64,000 nt of DNA, from assembly GCF_029278565.1 (NCBI RefSeq), contig NZ_CP119559.1:1364001-1428000 (forward strand). The letters run 5' to 3'. The DNA comes from Haloarcula halophila. GTDB taxonomy: Archaea; Halobacteriota; Halobacteria; Halobacteriales; Haloarculaceae. The notes beneath the pieces were generated by a model. That model saw nothing but the letters and a program-made list of their open reading frames with translations, had not been told where the DNA came from and made no database searches. The stretch's first letter is position 1, and every line of letters starts with the position of its first letter. Shown one piece after another: positions 42,274 through 52,001 of this stretch. A program made the position numbers and the translations under genes.

Positions 42274-43365
42274 TCAGTTTTGTGCGCCGTCCCACATCCG
42301 AGCGACCCGCCCGTAGATCGCTCGACACCGATCGAGCACGTCGATCGAGACGCTCTCGTCGGCGGTGTGGGCCTCGCCGGGTTCGGCCGCCCCGACGACG
42401 ACACAGTCGGTGCCGGCGTCGGCCAGCCACCCCGCGTCGGTCGCGTGGGGTTTGACGACCTGTTCGGGGGTGCCGTCCTGCGCGGCGGCGGCCGCCGACT
42501 GGACGGCATCGGCGAACGCGGCGTCCCCACAGGCCATCGGCGGGAGGTCCTGGTCGATCCGCAGCGAGACTCCGTCGACGGTCTCGACCCGCTCCAGCGG
42601 TGCCCGCTCACCGGGGACGGTCCGCTCGTCGACGGTCACCTCGCAGCGTTCGGGGACGACGTTCCAGGCCGACCCGCCGTCAATCTCGGTGACGGCGACG
42701 CTCCCGGACAGCGAGTGTCCCAGGACCGCCGTCTCGGGGAACTGGACGTCACGGACTACGTCGACGGCGTCACAGGCCCGGTAGACGGCGTTCTCCCCGG
42801 CCTCGGGTTCGCTGGCGTGGGCAGCCTCCCCCTCGGCGACGATGGTCGACCCGCGGCGACCCTTGTGGGCGACGGCCACGTCCGTAACGCCGGCCGCGGA
42901 GTAGCCAGTCGACCCCTCGCCGACGACGGCGTAGTCGGGCGCGAACCCGTCCTCGATAGCCGCCCGGCAGCCGATGCCACCCTGTTCCTCGCCGACGAAG
43001 GAGGCGAAGACGAGTTCGCCAGCGGGATCGACCGCGGCGAAGGCGAGCATGGCCGCCGCGACACAGCCTTTCATGTCGGCGGTCCCACGGCCGTAGAGCC
43101 GGCCGTTACGGCGCTCGACGGCGTAGTCGTCGCCCTCGATCTGCGAGTCGTCCGGCGGGACCACGTCGTGATGACCCACGAGTGCGAGCGACGGTCCCGT
43201 TCCCTTCCGGGCGATGACGTTCCCCGCCCCGTCGCGTCGGACGGTCGCGTCGGTCCGTTCCCGGAGCCACGACGCGATGAAGTCGCCGGCGGCCCGTTCG
43301 TCGTGGTCGCCTGCCCGGTGGCTCGGGATCGCGACCAACTCCTCGGTGAGATCCGCGATATCCAT
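42274..43365 (-). CDS. M20-family metallopeptidase (ArgE/DapE/CPG2 type)
   Basis: A 363-residue protein with the two-zinc ligands of M20: LVGHHDVVPP (His and active Asp), GRGTADMKG (bridging Asp), SFVGEEQGGIG (catalytic Glu, then Glu ligand) and a late His in VKPHATDAGW. A lid/dimerisation domain sits between about 165 and 275. It may be an N-acyl-amino-acid deacylase or a dipeptidase; the substrate is unclear. Next to the M32 gene on the same strand. Confidence 0.9.
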   Translation of the reverse strand: MDIADLTEELVAIPSHRAGDHDERAAGDFIASWLRERTDATVRRDGAGNVIARKGTGPSLALVGHHDVVPPDDSQIEGDDYAVERRNGRLYGRGTADMKGCVAAAMLAFAAVDPAGELVFASFVGEEQGGIGCRAAIEDGFAPDYAVVGEGSTGYSAAGVTDVAVAHKGRRGSTIVAEGEAAHASEPEAGENAVYRACDAVDVVRDVQFPETAVLGHSLSGSVAVTEIDGGSAWNVVPERCEVTVDERTVPGERAPLERVETVDGVSLRIDQDLPPMACGDAAFADAVQSAAAAAQDGTPEQVVKPHATDAGWLADAGTDCVVVGAAEPGEAHTADESVSIDVLDRCRAIYGRVARMWDGAQN

Positions 43366-43460
43366 ACCGGGGCCTCGGGGCGACGGGGCAAGAGTTCGGT
43401 GGAGTCGGCCGGCGGGACCGGTTGAACATCCTTATCAGGCGACGGGACCCTATCGACAGT

Positions 43461-45341
43461 ATGGATATCGTACCGGACACGAGCGTGGTCATCGACGGCC
43501 GCGTGTCCGAGCAGATCGAAGCCGACGCCGACCCCGACTCGACGGTCGACGGCAGGGGCTTTGCCGGCGCGACGGTCGTCGTCCCGGAAGCCGTCGTCGG
43601 CGAACTCGAAGCACAGGCCAACGACGGCCGGGAGACCGGTTGGGAAGGGCTCGAAGAACTCCAGACGCTCGTCGATCTCGCCGAGGAAGGGACCATCGAC
43701 GTCGAGTACGTCGGCCGCCGACCAGACGCCATCGAGAAACGGGAGGCCGGCGAGGGTCAGATCGACGCGCTGATCCGGGACGTAGCAGGGGACCGTGACG
43801 CGACGCTGGTGACCAGCGACGACGTGCAGGCGGAAGTCGCCCGCGCGAAGGGGCTGGACGTGGAGTACGTCGAACCCCGTGGCCGCACGGTCGAACACCT
43901 CCAGATCGAGAACTTCTTCGACGAGGGGACGATGAGCGTCCACCTGAAAGTGGGGGTCCAGCCGTTCGCCAAGAAGGGGTCGATCGGCGACATGCACTAC
44001 CAGCCGATCCGTGACGCCATCGCCACCGAGGACGAACTCCGCGAGTACGTCGAAGACATCGAGGAGGCCGCCCGCTCCTCGCCGGAGGGGTTCGTCGAAC
44101 TCGACGAACCGGGCATGACCATCGTCCAGTTCAAGGACCTCCGGATCGCGATGGCCCGGCCGCCGTTCTCGGACGCCCGGGAGATCACTGCAGTCCGCCC
44201 GATCGTCAAGACCGATCTGGACGACTACGAACACGCCGACGAACTGCGCGACCGCTTTACCGACCACCAGCGGGGCGTCCTCATCTCCGGCTCACCGGGT
44301 GCCGGGAAGTCCACCTTCGCCCAGGCCGTCGGGGAGTTCCTCGTCGACGCCGACTACGCCGTCAAGACGATGGAGAAACCCCGTGACCTCCAGGTCGGTC
44401 CGGAGATCACCCAGTACACCGCACTCGGGGGCTCGATGGAGAAGACCGCCGACTCGCTGCTGATGGTCCGGCCCGACTACACCATCTACGACGAGGTCCG
44501 CAAGACCGACGACTTCGAAGTGTTCGCGGACATGCGGCTGGCGGGCGTCGGCATGGTCGGGGTCGTCCACGCGACCCGTGCCGTCGACGCGCTCCAGCGG
44601 CTCATCGGCCGCGTCGAACTGGGGCTGATCCCCCAGATCGTCGACACCGTCATCTACATCGAAGCCGGCGAAGTCCACACCGTCTACGACGTGACGACCG
44701 AGGTGAAGGTTCCCCACGGTCTGATGGAGGAAGACCTCGCACGGCCGGTCATCGTCATCCGCGACTTCGAGACCGGCCAGCCCGAGTACGAGATCTACAC
44801 GTTCAACCGCCAGGTCGTCACCGTCCCGCTCAACGACGAGGAGGACAGCGAGGACTCCGGTGTCGACCGCCTGGCCAAGCAGGAGGTCGAACGCGAGATC
44901 CGCTCGATCGCCCGGGGCCACGTCGAGGTCGAACTCCGCGGCCCGAACACCGCCATCGTCTGGGTCGAGGACGACGACATCTCCCAGGTCATCGGTAAGG
45001 GCGGGGGCCGCATCTCCGACGTGGAGAACCGCCTGGGGATCGACATCGACGTCCGGACCTTCGAGGACCGCCCGACAGGCCCCTCCGGCGGGCCACAGGC
45101 CGACGCCAGCGGGAGCAAGCAGGGCGAGATCGTCACGCCGGAGGTCACCTCCCGACACGTGATGATCCCGCTTGAGGGTCACGCCGGCGAGACCGTCGAG
45201 GTCCAGGCCGACGGCGAGTACCTCTTTACCGCGACCGTCTCCCGTGGCGGCGAGGTCCAGGTCTCCCGTGGCTCCGGTATCGCCGAGGAACTGGAGCGGG
45301 CGATCGACCGCGGGAAGACGATCACCGTCACCCCCTCCTGA
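43461..45341 (+). CDS. PIN-domain ATPase with KH domain
   Basis: A 626-residue fusion. The N-terminal PIN nuclease domain (about 1-140) has DTSVVIDGR and acidic metal ligands. A PilT/VirB11-like ATPase follows (Walker A GSPGAGKST at about 276-284). A KH RNA-binding motif contains GKGGG (about 511-515), and a C-terminal TRAM-like beta domain spans about 560-626. This is the conserved archaeal PINc-ATPase family, probably an RNA-processing or ribosome-associated nuclease. ATG at 43461 is chosen because DIVPDTSVVID then begins the PIN fold. Confidence 0.92.
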   Translation: MDIVPDTSVVIDGRVSEQIEADADPDSTVDGRGFAGATVVVPEAVVGELEAQANDGRETGWEGLEELQTLVDLAEEGTIDVEYVGRRPDAIEKREAGEGQIDALIRDVAGDRDATLVTSDDVQAEVARAKGLDVEYVEPRGRTVEHLQIENFFDEGTMSVHLKVGVQPFAKKGSIGDMHYQPIRDAIATEDELREYVEDIEEAARSSPEGFVELDEPGMTIVQFKDLRIAMARPPFSDAREITAVRPIVKTDLDDYEHADELRDRFTDHQRGVLISGSPGAGKSTFAQAVGEFLVDADYAVKTMEKPRDLQVGPEITQYTALGGSMEKTADSLLMVRPDYTIYDEVRKTDDFEVFADMRLAGVGMVGVVHATRAVDALQRLIGRVELGLIPQIVDTVIYIEAGEVHTVYDVTTEVKVPHGLMEEDLARPVIVIRDFETGQPEYEIYTFNRQVVTVPLNDEEDSEDSGVDRLAKQEVEREIRSIARGHVEVELRGPNTAIVWVEDDDISQVIGKGGGRISDVENRLGIDIDVRTFEDRPTGPSGGPQADASGSKQGEIVTPEVTSRHVMIPLEGHAGETVEVQADGEYLFTATVSRGGEVQVSRGSGIAEELERAIDRGKTITVTPS

Positions 45342-45477
45342 GCGGGCTGCGGTACCCGAACCGAAGTTCCCGCTTCCAGTACGACTCCAGACCACGTGTG
45401 TGCGTTTCCGCGTTCGGGTTACCGGGACTGTCGGAGCGGACCGATGGATAATTCCGGGAGCGCACCGACTGATACCT

Positions 45478-46302
45478 ATGAGCGATGCAGTCGTCGGAAC
45501 GCTGCTCGATCAACAGACACTGGCGGCCCGGGTCGAAGCCGGGGACACCCCGGCGTGGGTCGCCGACCACTGGCGGACGTTCCGGGACGCGTTGACGGGA
45601 GAGCGGAACGGGACGCCGTTCCCCTGTTTCTTCGGGGCCGAGTCAGTTCGGGAGGGAGAGCCGCTGTATACGGCCGTCCCGTCGCTGACCGATCCGGAGG
45701 CACTGTTCGACCTCGGTGAAACCCTGTGCTCGTATCTGGAGCGCTATCAGGACCACAGCGAGCGGGCGTCGCTGGTGACGTTCTTTCGACCGCCCGACCG
45801 CCCGCTGACCGAATCGGAGTACCACGACGCGCTCTGGCACGTCCTCCAATTTCTCCACGTCCACGACCCGGAGCCGTGGCCCGAGGAGATACCGACCGAT
45901 CCGGCGGACCCCTACTGGGAGTTCTGTTTCGCCGGCGAACCGATGTTTCCGACCTGCCGGGCACCGTTCTACGACACGCGTAAGAGCCGGTACTGTCCGG
46001 TCGGCCTGGAGATCACGTTCCAGCCGCGCGCGCTGTTCGAAGCACTGGAGGTCACGGCTGAGACGGCCGCCGGGCAACACGCTCGGGACGTGATCCAGGA
46101 CCGACTCGGGGAGTACGACGCCGTCTGTCCACACGCGGATCTGGGAGACTGGGGCGTCGACGGCGACCGCGAGTGGCCCCAGTACATGCTCTCCTCGGAC
46201 CCCGAACAGGCCCCCGACGAGTGCCCGATGACCGTCACACGGGACCACCCGAAATCGAAGTGGCTCGTCGGACGGGCCGAGCAGTCGGAGCCAGTCGACT
46301 GA
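45478..46302 (+). CDS. YqcI/YcgG-family protein
   Basis: A 274-residue protein with the family's landmarks: [14 protein letters not shown] near residue 42, the central [17 protein letters not shown] and a [10 protein letters not shown] segment. Several conserved Cys and His residues suggest a metal or heme site. Family function is poorly known. ATG at 45478; a weak TATA-like GGATAATT lies 30 nt upstream. Its stop overlaps by 1 nt (TGATG) the isochorismatase-family gene. Confidence 0.85.
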   Translation: MSDAVVGTLLDQQTLAARVEAGDTPAWVADHWRTFRDALTGERNGTPFPCFFGAESVREGEPLYTAVPSLTDPEALFDLGETLCSYLERYQDHSERASLVTFFRPPDRPLTESEYHDALWHVLQFLHVHDPEPWPEEIPTDPADPYWEFCFAGEPMFPTCRAPFYDTRKSRYCPVGLEITFQPRALFEALEVTAETAAGQHARDVIQDRLGEYDAVCPHADLGDWGVDGDREWPQYMLSSDPEQAPDECPMTVTRDHPKSKWLVGRAEQSEPVD

Positions 46303-46856
46303 TGGCCTCCGATCCGGCTCTCCTGTTGGTAGACTTCCAGCAAGGGTTCGACGACGGCAGGTGGGGACCCCGTAACAACCCCGATGCGGAGACGAACGCC
46401 CGACGGCTGTTGTCGACCTGGCGAGACCGAGGCGACCCCGTCGTCCACGTCCGACACGACTCGACAGAGCCGGACTCACCGCTCCGGGACGGCGAACCCG
46501 GTTTCGCGTTCAAACCGGGACTGGCGCCACGCAGCGACGAACACGCTGTCACCAAACGCGTCAACGGCGCTTTCGTCGGAACCGAACTGGAACCGTGGCT
46601 GTCGGACCGCGGTATCGAGACCGTCGTCGTCTGCGGGCTGACGACCGACCACTGCGTCTCGACGACGGTCCGGATGGCCGAAAACCGTGGGTTCGCGGTC
46701 ACTCTCGTCCGTGACGCGACCGCGACGTTCGACCGGCGGCTGGACGAGGAGCGGTTCGCCGCCGATCTGGTCCACCGGACGGCGCTTGCACAACTGGCCG
46801 GCGAGTTCGCGACGATCGAAACGACCGCGGGGCTGTGTGGGCGGAGAACGGAGTGA
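46302..46856 (+). CDS. Isochorismatase-family cysteine hydrolase
   Basis: A 184-residue protein with the catalytic triad of the family: D11 (LLLVDFQ), K85 (TKRVNGAF) and C118 ([11 protein letters not shown]), plus the cis-peptide VCGLTTD. Members hydrolyse nicotinamide, isochorismate or carbamoyl-type amides. Which one applies is not clear. It is joined to the YqcI/YcgG gene by a 1-nt overlap. Confidence 0.92.
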   Translation: MASDPALLLVDFQQGFDDGRWGPRNNPDAETNARRLLSTWRDRGDPVVHVRHDSTEPDSPLRDGEPGFAFKPGLAPRSDEHAVTKRVNGAFVGTELEPWLSDRGIETVVVCGLTTDHCVSTTVRMAENRGFAVTLVRDATATFDRRLDEERFAADLVHRTALAQLAGEFATIETTAGLCGRRTE

Positions 46857-46878
46857 AAAGGGTTCGGCCCGCCGGCAG

Positions 46879-47142
46879 TCAGTCCGAGACGGCGGCGTCG
46901 GCCTCGGCCGGCTGGTCGGTGATCTCGTAGAGGTTCTGTCGCGCGTCGGCGAAGTAGACGTCTTCCTCGATGACGCCGACCTCGTCGAGTCGTTCGAGCG
47001 CGTAGCGGACCGTCCGTGCCGAGAGCATCGACTCCTCGACGATTCCTTTCTGCGTGAGCGGCCCGTCGTACTCCAGCACTTTGTACACGAGCTTGGCGCT
47101 CGGAGGGAGATCCGCGATTTCCTCCCCGTCGGATTCCGTCAT
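46879..47142 (-). CDS. Small winged-helix (MarR-like) transcriptional regulator
   Basis: An 87-residue single winged-helix protein: LPPSAKLVYKVLEYDGPLTQKG, the recognition helix around MLSARTVRYALERLDEVGVI and a wing (EEDVYFADARQNLYEI). Divergent from the EMC6-like/RLI unit, with a 127-bp shared promoter region. A TATA-like TCTTTATG lies about 28 nt before the ATG at 47142. Target unknown; the divergent unit is a candidate. Confidence 0.85.
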   Translation of the reverse strand: MTESDGEEIADLPPSAKLVYKVLEYDGPLTQKGIVEESMLSARTVRYALERLDEVGVIEEDVYFADARQNLYEITDQPAEADAAVSD

Positions 47143-47269
47143 TACCTCCACCGAGACGCGCCGGATGCATAAAGATTGAGGAGTTGATCGGAGACCCGGC
47201 CTGCCGGCCACAACGACGGCGGATCGTGGAACCGCGCCCCTTTTGACTGTGGGTAGTCCAAGTGCGCGT

Positions 47270-47566
47270 ATGGCAACGGACACGGCGGACGGCATGAGCT
47301 CGCACATGCGAGGGCTCACCGTCACGACGATCACGGCGGTGGCCGGTATCGCCGCGGCGTTCGGCTCGAACGCCGTCGCGAGCGGGGCGACCGACACCAT
47401 CGGGGTCGCGATCCTCGCAGTCGCCGTCCTCGCACAGTTCCCGGTCCTCAAAGTCGCCGGTATCGGCCAGGAGGACCTCTCGACGAAAGACGTCCTCTAC
47501 ATCGCGTTTATGACCTTCGCCCTCTGGTTCGTCAGCTGGGGCGTTATGCTGACCACGGGGGTCTGA
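47270..47566 (+). CDS. EMC6-like small membrane protein
   Basis: A 98-residue protein with three hydrophobic segments and the pattern of archaeal EMC6/Rab5-interacting-type proteins (GLTVTTITAVAGIAAAFGSN, DVLYIAFMTFALWFVSWGVM). EMC6 is a core subunit of the eukaryotic membrane-protein insertase. Archaeal homologues are proposed to act in the same way. It is followed after 2 nt by the RLI gene, so the two form an operon. ATG at 47270. Confidence 0.75.
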   Translation: MATDTADGMSSHMRGLTVTTITAVAGIAAAFGSNAVASGATDTIGVAILAVAVLAQFPVLKVAGIGQEDLSTKDVLYIAFMTFALWFVSWGVMLTTGV

Positions 47567-47568
47567 GG

Positions 47569-49398
47569 ATGGCCGAGGACAGCATCGCGGTCGTGGACCT
47601 AGAGCGGTGTCAACCCGACCGCTGTAACTACGAGTGCATGAACTACTGCCCGCCCAACCGCAGCGGGAAAGAGTGCATCGTCAAACGCGAGGACAAGTAC
47701 GAGGAGGACGAACCCTTCGAGGGCAAGCCCGACCAGGTCTTCATCTCCGAGGAGATCTGTCTGGGCGAGTCCTGTGGCATCTGTGTCAACAAGTGTCCGT
47801 TCGACGCGATCGAGATCGTCAACCTCCCACAGGAGTTGACCGAGGAACCGGTCCACCGGTACGGCGAGAACGCCTTCGCGCTGTACGGTCTGCCCGCGCC
47901 CGCCGAGGGCCAGGTGACCGGCATCCTCGGTCCGAACGGGATCGGGAAGACGACCGCCGTCCGCATCCTGGCCGACGAGATGTCGCCGAACCTCGGCCAG
48001 TACGGCACCGAACCGGGCTGGGACGAGATCTTGGACGAGTACCGCGGGACGGCGCTACAGGACTACCTCGAACAGATGCGCGACGGCGACATCACCGTCG
48101 CCCGCAAACCACAGTACGTCGACCGCATCCCCGACCAGTTCGACGGGAAAGCCCGGGAGCTGCTCGCACAGACAGACGAGCGAGGCGCACTCGACGAGCT
48201 GGTCGAACGGACCGGGATCGGCCCCGTCGTCGACAACCACATCGACGACCTCTCCGGGGGCGAACTCCAGCGGGTCGCCCTGGTGGCGACGCTGGCACGG
48301 GACGCCGACTTCTACTTCCTCGACGAGATCACGCCCTACCTGGACATCGGCCAGCGGATGACCGCCGCGCGGCTCATCCGCGAACTCGCCGAGGACGGCG
48401 ACCGGTCGATGCTTGTCGTCGAGCACGACCTGGCGATCTTAGACCTGCTCGCTGACAACATCAACGTCGCCTACGGGACCCCCGGCGCGTTCGGTGTCAT
48501 CACCGCGCCAAAGTCCACGAAGAAGGGGATCAACGAGTACCTCTCGGGCTACCTGGAGAACGAGAACATGCGGGTCCGCCAGACCGAGATCGAGTTCGAG
48601 GAGCACGCGCCCCGGACCGCCTCGACCGGCGACGTCGTCATCGAGTACCCCAACCTCACGAAGAGCTACGGCGAGGGCGAGTTCTCGCTCGAAGTCGACT
48701 CCGGAACCATCCGCGAGAGCGAAGTGCTGGGCGTCGTCGGCCCCAACGGGATCGGGAAGTCGACGTTCGCGAAGATGCTCGCCGGCCGACTCGAACCCAC
48801 GGAGGGAACGGTCGATTCGAGCCTCGACATCGCCTACAAGCCCCAGTACATCGAGATCGACCAGCCGATGCGGGTCGACGCGTTCCTCTCGACGATCACC
48901 GACGACTTCGGAACCTCCTACTGGAACACCGAGATCGCACAGCCCCTCCAGTTGGAGTCGGTGATGGAGCAGCAACTGACCGACCTCTCGGGCGGGGAAC
49001 GCCAGCGGGTCGCCATCGCCGCCTGTCTCTCGAAGGACGCCGATCTCTACCTGCTGGACGAACCCTCGGCACACCTGGACGTGGAACAGCGAGTGCTCGC
49101 GACCTCGGCGATCCGGCGCTACGCCGAGAACCACGACGCGACGGCGATGGTCATCGACCACGACATCTACATGATCGACCTGCTGGCCGACCGCCTGCTG
49201 GTCTTCGAGGGGGAACCCGCAAAGCGCGGCCACGCGACCCCGCCCCAGGGGATGCGCGAGGGGATGAACGAGTTCCTCGCGAACCTGGATATCACCTTCC
49301 GCCGCGACGAGCGGACCTCCCGGCCCCGCATCAACAAACCCGGCTCGCAACTCGACCGGGAGCAGAAGAACGCCGGCGAGTACTACTATTCGCCCTGA
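47569..49398 (+). CDS. rli: Ribosome-recycling ATPase RLI/ABCE1
   Basis: This 609-residue protein has the full ABCE1 architecture. Two [4Fe-4S] clusters lie at the N-terminus (DLERCQPDRCNYECMNYCP and CLGESCGICVNKCP). Nucleotide-binding domain 1 has GPNGIGKTT and LSGGELQRVA, with LDEITPYLD. A hinge is followed by nucleotide-binding domain 2 with GPNGIGKST, LSGGERQRVA and LDEPSAHLD. It splits terminated ribosomes with aRF1. Second gene of the EMC6-like/RLI unit. Confidence 0.98.
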   Translation: MAEDSIAVVDLERCQPDRCNYECMNYCPPNRSGKECIVKREDKYEEDEPFEGKPDQVFISEEICLGESCGICVNKCPFDAIEIVNLPQELTEEPVHRYGENAFALYGLPAPAEGQVTGILGPNGIGKTTAVRILADEMSPNLGQYGTEPGWDEILDEYRGTALQDYLEQMRDGDITVARKPQYVDRIPDQFDGKARELLAQTDERGALDELVERTGIGPVVDNHIDDLSGGELQRVALVATLARDADFYFLDEITPYLDIGQRMTAARLIRELAEDGDRSMLVVEHDLAILDLLADNINVAYGTPGAFGVITAPKSTKKGINEYLSGYLENENMRVRQTEIEFEEHAPRTASTGDVVIEYPNLTKSYGEGEFSLEVDSGTIRESEVLGVVGPNGIGKSTFAKMLAGRLEPTEGTVDSSLDIAYKPQYIEIDQPMRVDAFLSTITDDFGTSYWNTEIAQPLQLESVMEQQLTDLSGGERQRVAIAACLSKDADLYLLDEPSAHLDVEQRVLATSAIRRYAENHDATAMVIDHDIYMIDLLADRLLVFEGEPAKRGHATPPQGMREGMNEFLANLDITFRRDERTSRPRINKPGSQLDREQKNAGEYYYSP

Positions 49399-49440
49399 GC
49401 GGCCGTCTTTTGCCGAACCCCGGCCCCAACGAGCGCCCGT

Positions 49441-50106
49441 TCAGTTGAACCGCACGCCCAGGTCGTGGAGCCCGTCGTTGTGACGCGCGACGTTGATGAG
49501 CAGCGGCGTCAGCCCCTCGACCTCGGCGGCGTTGGCAAGCGGCCCGCCGTCCAGCGCACGGAGCCCCTCGATCCCTTCCGCGAGGTCCCGGACGGTCGCC
49601 TTCGCGTCGCCGTCGTCGCCGACGACGATGGTGTCCCACTCCAGCGTGGCGTCCAGATCCGAGAGCCGGCCGGCCGCGAGGTTGTGGAACGCGCCGACGA
49701 CCGGCGTCCCCTCGGGGGCGGCGTTGGCGGCCAGTTCCGTGACGCTGCCGACGCCGGGCCGGTTGTAGTGGAAGCCGTCCTCGTCGCGTTTCATCCCGAC
49801 CGCGGGTGAGACCAGGATCGCGTCGCCGAGGTCGTCGGCGACGGCTTCGACGGTGTCGGTGAGGTGGTACGCGGGGACGGCGGCGACGACCACGTCCGCC
49901 CGGGCCGCGGCTTCGGGGTTCGTCACCCCGTCGACGTCGACCGATCGGCCGCGGTCGGCGAGCGTCGCCTCGTAGTCGGCCGCGCTATCGGCGGCCTTCT
50001 CGGCGTCCCGAGACCCGACGACGAGCGTGTGGTCCGTGTCCTTCGCCCAGCGGAGGGCCAGCCCTTCACCGATATCTCCGGTCCCGCCGAGAATCGCGAT
50101 TTCCAT
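49441..50106 (-). CDS. npdG: NADPH-dependent F420 reductase
   Basis: A 221-residue Rossmann protein starting MEIAILGGTGDIGEGLALRWA, with VVGSRDAEKA for NADP(H) phosphate binding and a C-terminal F420-binding half including AFHNLAAG. It transfers hydride between NADPH and coenzyme F420 in the cytoplasm. Length and motifs fit archaeal NpdG/Fno. It converges on RLI. Confidence 0.9.
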   Translation of the reverse strand: MEIAILGGTGDIGEGLALRWAKDTDHTLVVGSRDAEKAADSAADYEATLADRGRSVDVDGVTNPEAAARADVVVAAVPAYHLTDTVEAVADDLGDAILVSPAVGMKRDEDGFHYNRPGVGSVTELAANAAPEGTPVVGAFHNLAAGRLSDLDATLEWDTIVVGDDGDAKATVRDLAEGIEGLRALDGGPLANAAEVEGLTPLLINVARHNDGLHDLGVRFN

Positions 50107-50160
50107 ACCGGGAGGGTAGGCCGAGTCGTGAATAAGCGTTGTGCGACCGGAGGTGCTTGC

Positions 50161-50550
50161 CTAGGTGTAGTGCTCCCAGGCGTACTCGAAGCCGCCGCCG
50201 TAGGCGACGTAGAGGGCGACGGCCAGTCCGATCGCGAACCCGAGGAGCTGGGCGGCGATCGCGAGCGGCGACGTGTGACCCAGGAGCGTGTTCGCGCTCG
50301 TCACCAGCGGAACCGTCGCGACGAACAGCGTGAGGATGAAAAGCAGCATCCGTCCGGGGCGGTGGGCCTCCTCTAGGGCCGCCTCGTTGCGCCGGATCGT
50401 CCAGTAGGTCGCTCCGAGCGCGACGAGTTGGAACGAGACGGCGTAGAGCGGAACGAGGTCGACGGTGGGTTCGTAGACGGCCGCACCGCTGACGATGGCA
50501 GTCCAGATGCTGACCAGGATCGACCAGGCCAGCATCGTCCGTTGGCGCAT
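50161..50550 (-). CDS. Small membrane protein, four hydrophobic segments
   Basis: A 129-residue protein with helices at about residues 6-25, 33-52, 70-90 and 98-120. It ends in an aromatic tail (YAYGGGFEYAWEHYT type). ATG at 50550 begins MRQRTMLAWSI, a good positive-inside N-terminus. No family recognised. Confidence 0.7.
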   Translation of the reverse strand: MRQRTMLAWSILVSIWTAIVSGAAVYEPTVDLVPLYAVSFQLVALGATYWTIRRNEAALEEAHRPGRMLLFILTLFVATVPLVTSANTLLGHTSPLAIAAQLLGFAIGLAVALYVAYGGGFEYAWEHYT

Positions 50551-50664
50551 ATCCGGGCGTGGGTCGCCAGCAGCCAAAGGCGTGGCGCTCTGATCGTGGT
50601 CATTGGAGATCAGTTCCGGACAGTGCCGCCCCCGGAGCCGGCGCGTACCGGTACGTCGCTACAA

Positions 50665-51528
50665 TCACTCCAGCAGGTCCGGGAGGTCGTTGACCGACTC
50701 GACGACGGCACTGGCACCGACGCCGGCGAACTTCCGCCGACCGTCCTCGCCGGAGAGTCCGCCGGTGAGGACACCGACCCCGTAGTAGACGCGGTCGTCG
50801 GTCTCGTCGGCGTTGACAGCCGTCTCGACGTCGTCCAACGTGTCGCCGACGAAGGCGATCCGTTCGGCGTCGAACCGTTCGGCCAGCGTGACGAGCGCGG
50901 CCGGGTGGGGCTTGCCCTCTTCCCAGTCGTCCATCGTGAAGCGGTGCTCCCCGGGCAGGTCCAGTCCGACCCGATCCAGCGCGATGTCGGCTTCCGCGGC
51001 CGGCCGGCCGGTGACGACGCCGACATCGTAGCGCTCGGTCAGTGTCGCCAGCGTCCCGTCCTCGACGATGACCGGTTCGTCGTGGATATACCCGGGTGCG
51101 TCGAAGGCCGGTTCGCCGTCTTCCAGTTCGCGGTACAGTTCGCTCCCGAGATACAGCGTCTGGAAGACCTCACGGAGCCGGTCCCGGTCCCAGGCGTCGA
51201 ACACCCAATCGGCGGCGGCCGGATCGAGCAGTTCCCTGAGCACGGCCTTCGCGGCGTCCAGTCCACCGCCGCGCTCGGCGATGGCGTCGGTAAAGGCCGC
51301 GAGATCCGCCACGTCGGCCTCCCGGCTGGCGAGGACGAACAGCGCCGCGGCGTCGGTGACCTCCCAGTCGTTGTTGAACCCCCCGGCGTCCTTGAACCGC
51401 TGGATCTCCGCCCGGGAAATCGTCTCGCCGTACACCCTGTCGACGGATTCGACGACGGCTCGTCGGTAGGAGTCGGCTACGTCCACGAGGACGCCGTCGA
51501 CGTCGAGTACGACCGCATCGACCTGCAT
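50665..51528 (-). CDS. HAD-superfamily hydrolase, TIGR01548-like
   Basis: A 287-residue HAD with nucleophile motif [11 protein letters not shown] (D9, D11), the Thr in [10 protein letters not shown], the Lys in [11 protein letters not shown] and the Asp in [13 protein letters not shown] long helical cap lies at about residues 20-160. The length and motifs resemble the archaeal/cyanobacterial TIGR01548 group of phosphatases, substrate unknown. ATG at 51528 places motif I at the N-terminus. Confidence 0.88.
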   Translation of the reverse strand: MQVDAVVLDVDGVLVDVADSYRRAVVESVDRVYGETISRAEIQRFKDAGGFNNDWEVTDAAALFVLASREADVADLAAFTDAIAERGGGLDAAKAVLRELLDPAAADWVFDAWDRDRLREVFQTLYLGSELYRELEDGEPAFDAPGYIHDEPVIVEDGTLATLTERYDVGVVTGRPAAEADIALDRVGLDLPGEHRFTMDDWEEGKPHPAALVTLAERFDAERIAFVGDTLDDVETAVNADETDDRVYYGVGVLTGGLSGEDGRRKFAGVGASAVVESVNDLPDLLE

Positions 51529-51563
51529 ACCCGGCGGAAGACACCCCGGCCTCAAGCCTGTTG

Positions 51564-51962
51564 CTATCCCCCGTCGGTGACCCGGTACAGCGTCACACCC
51601 CCGGGCAAGGACTCGGGATCGACGGGGACGACGGGTGGATCGCCACCGAGCGTGGTGAACCAACAGGCCGCCCCGACGGTTCGGGCGACCGACCGAACCG
51701 GCCGGTGGAGTTCCGGCGGGAGGTTGCGGGCGTAGACGACGTCAGTTCCCTCGTAGACGGCCGTCTCTGGGTCGGTGACGTCGTCGAGGACGAACTCGAC
51801 ATCCTCGGGGACGGGCCGACGCTCGATGTCGGTCGCCGTCACTGCGACCCCCCGATCACGGAGCGCGGCGGCGACCGTCGGCCGGTTCCCGATCCCGACC
51901 TCGACCGCCGACGCTGCGACGGTCGCGAGCCGGTCGGCGAGGGCCTCGTCGGGCTTGCTCAC
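51564..51962 (-). CDS. UPF0146-family protein
   Basis: A 132-residue protein of the archaeal UPF0146 family, a Rossmann-like fold related to methyltransferases ([50 protein letters not shown]). A SAM motif is suggested but the function is unproven. GTG at 51962 is the start; further upstream the frame runs antisense to the archaemetzincin gene. Confidence 0.82.
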   Translation of the reverse strand: MSKPDEALADRLATVAASAVEVGIGNRPTVAAALRDRGVAVTATDIERRPVPEDVEFVLDDVTDPETAVYEGTDVVYARNLPPELHRPVRSVARTVGAACWFTTLGGDPPVVPVDPESLPGGVTLYRVTDGG

Positions 51963-51968
51963 GTCGGG

Positions 51969-51976
51969 ATATTTAT
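51969..51976 (+). promoter_or_regulatory. TATA-like box of the archaemetzincin gene
   Basis: ATATTTAT lies 26-33 nt before the ATG at 52002, in the short gap to the divergent UPF0146 gene. Confidence 0.45.
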
Positions 51977-52001
51977 GAGACGGCGGCGCATATGCGTTCG
52001 C

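Noticed and set aside
41106-42611. Second minus-strand frame of 501 codons over the M32 peptidase gene
   Set aside because: It is rich in Arg/Pro/Gly without a domain, a frame shadow of the M32 and M20 genes.
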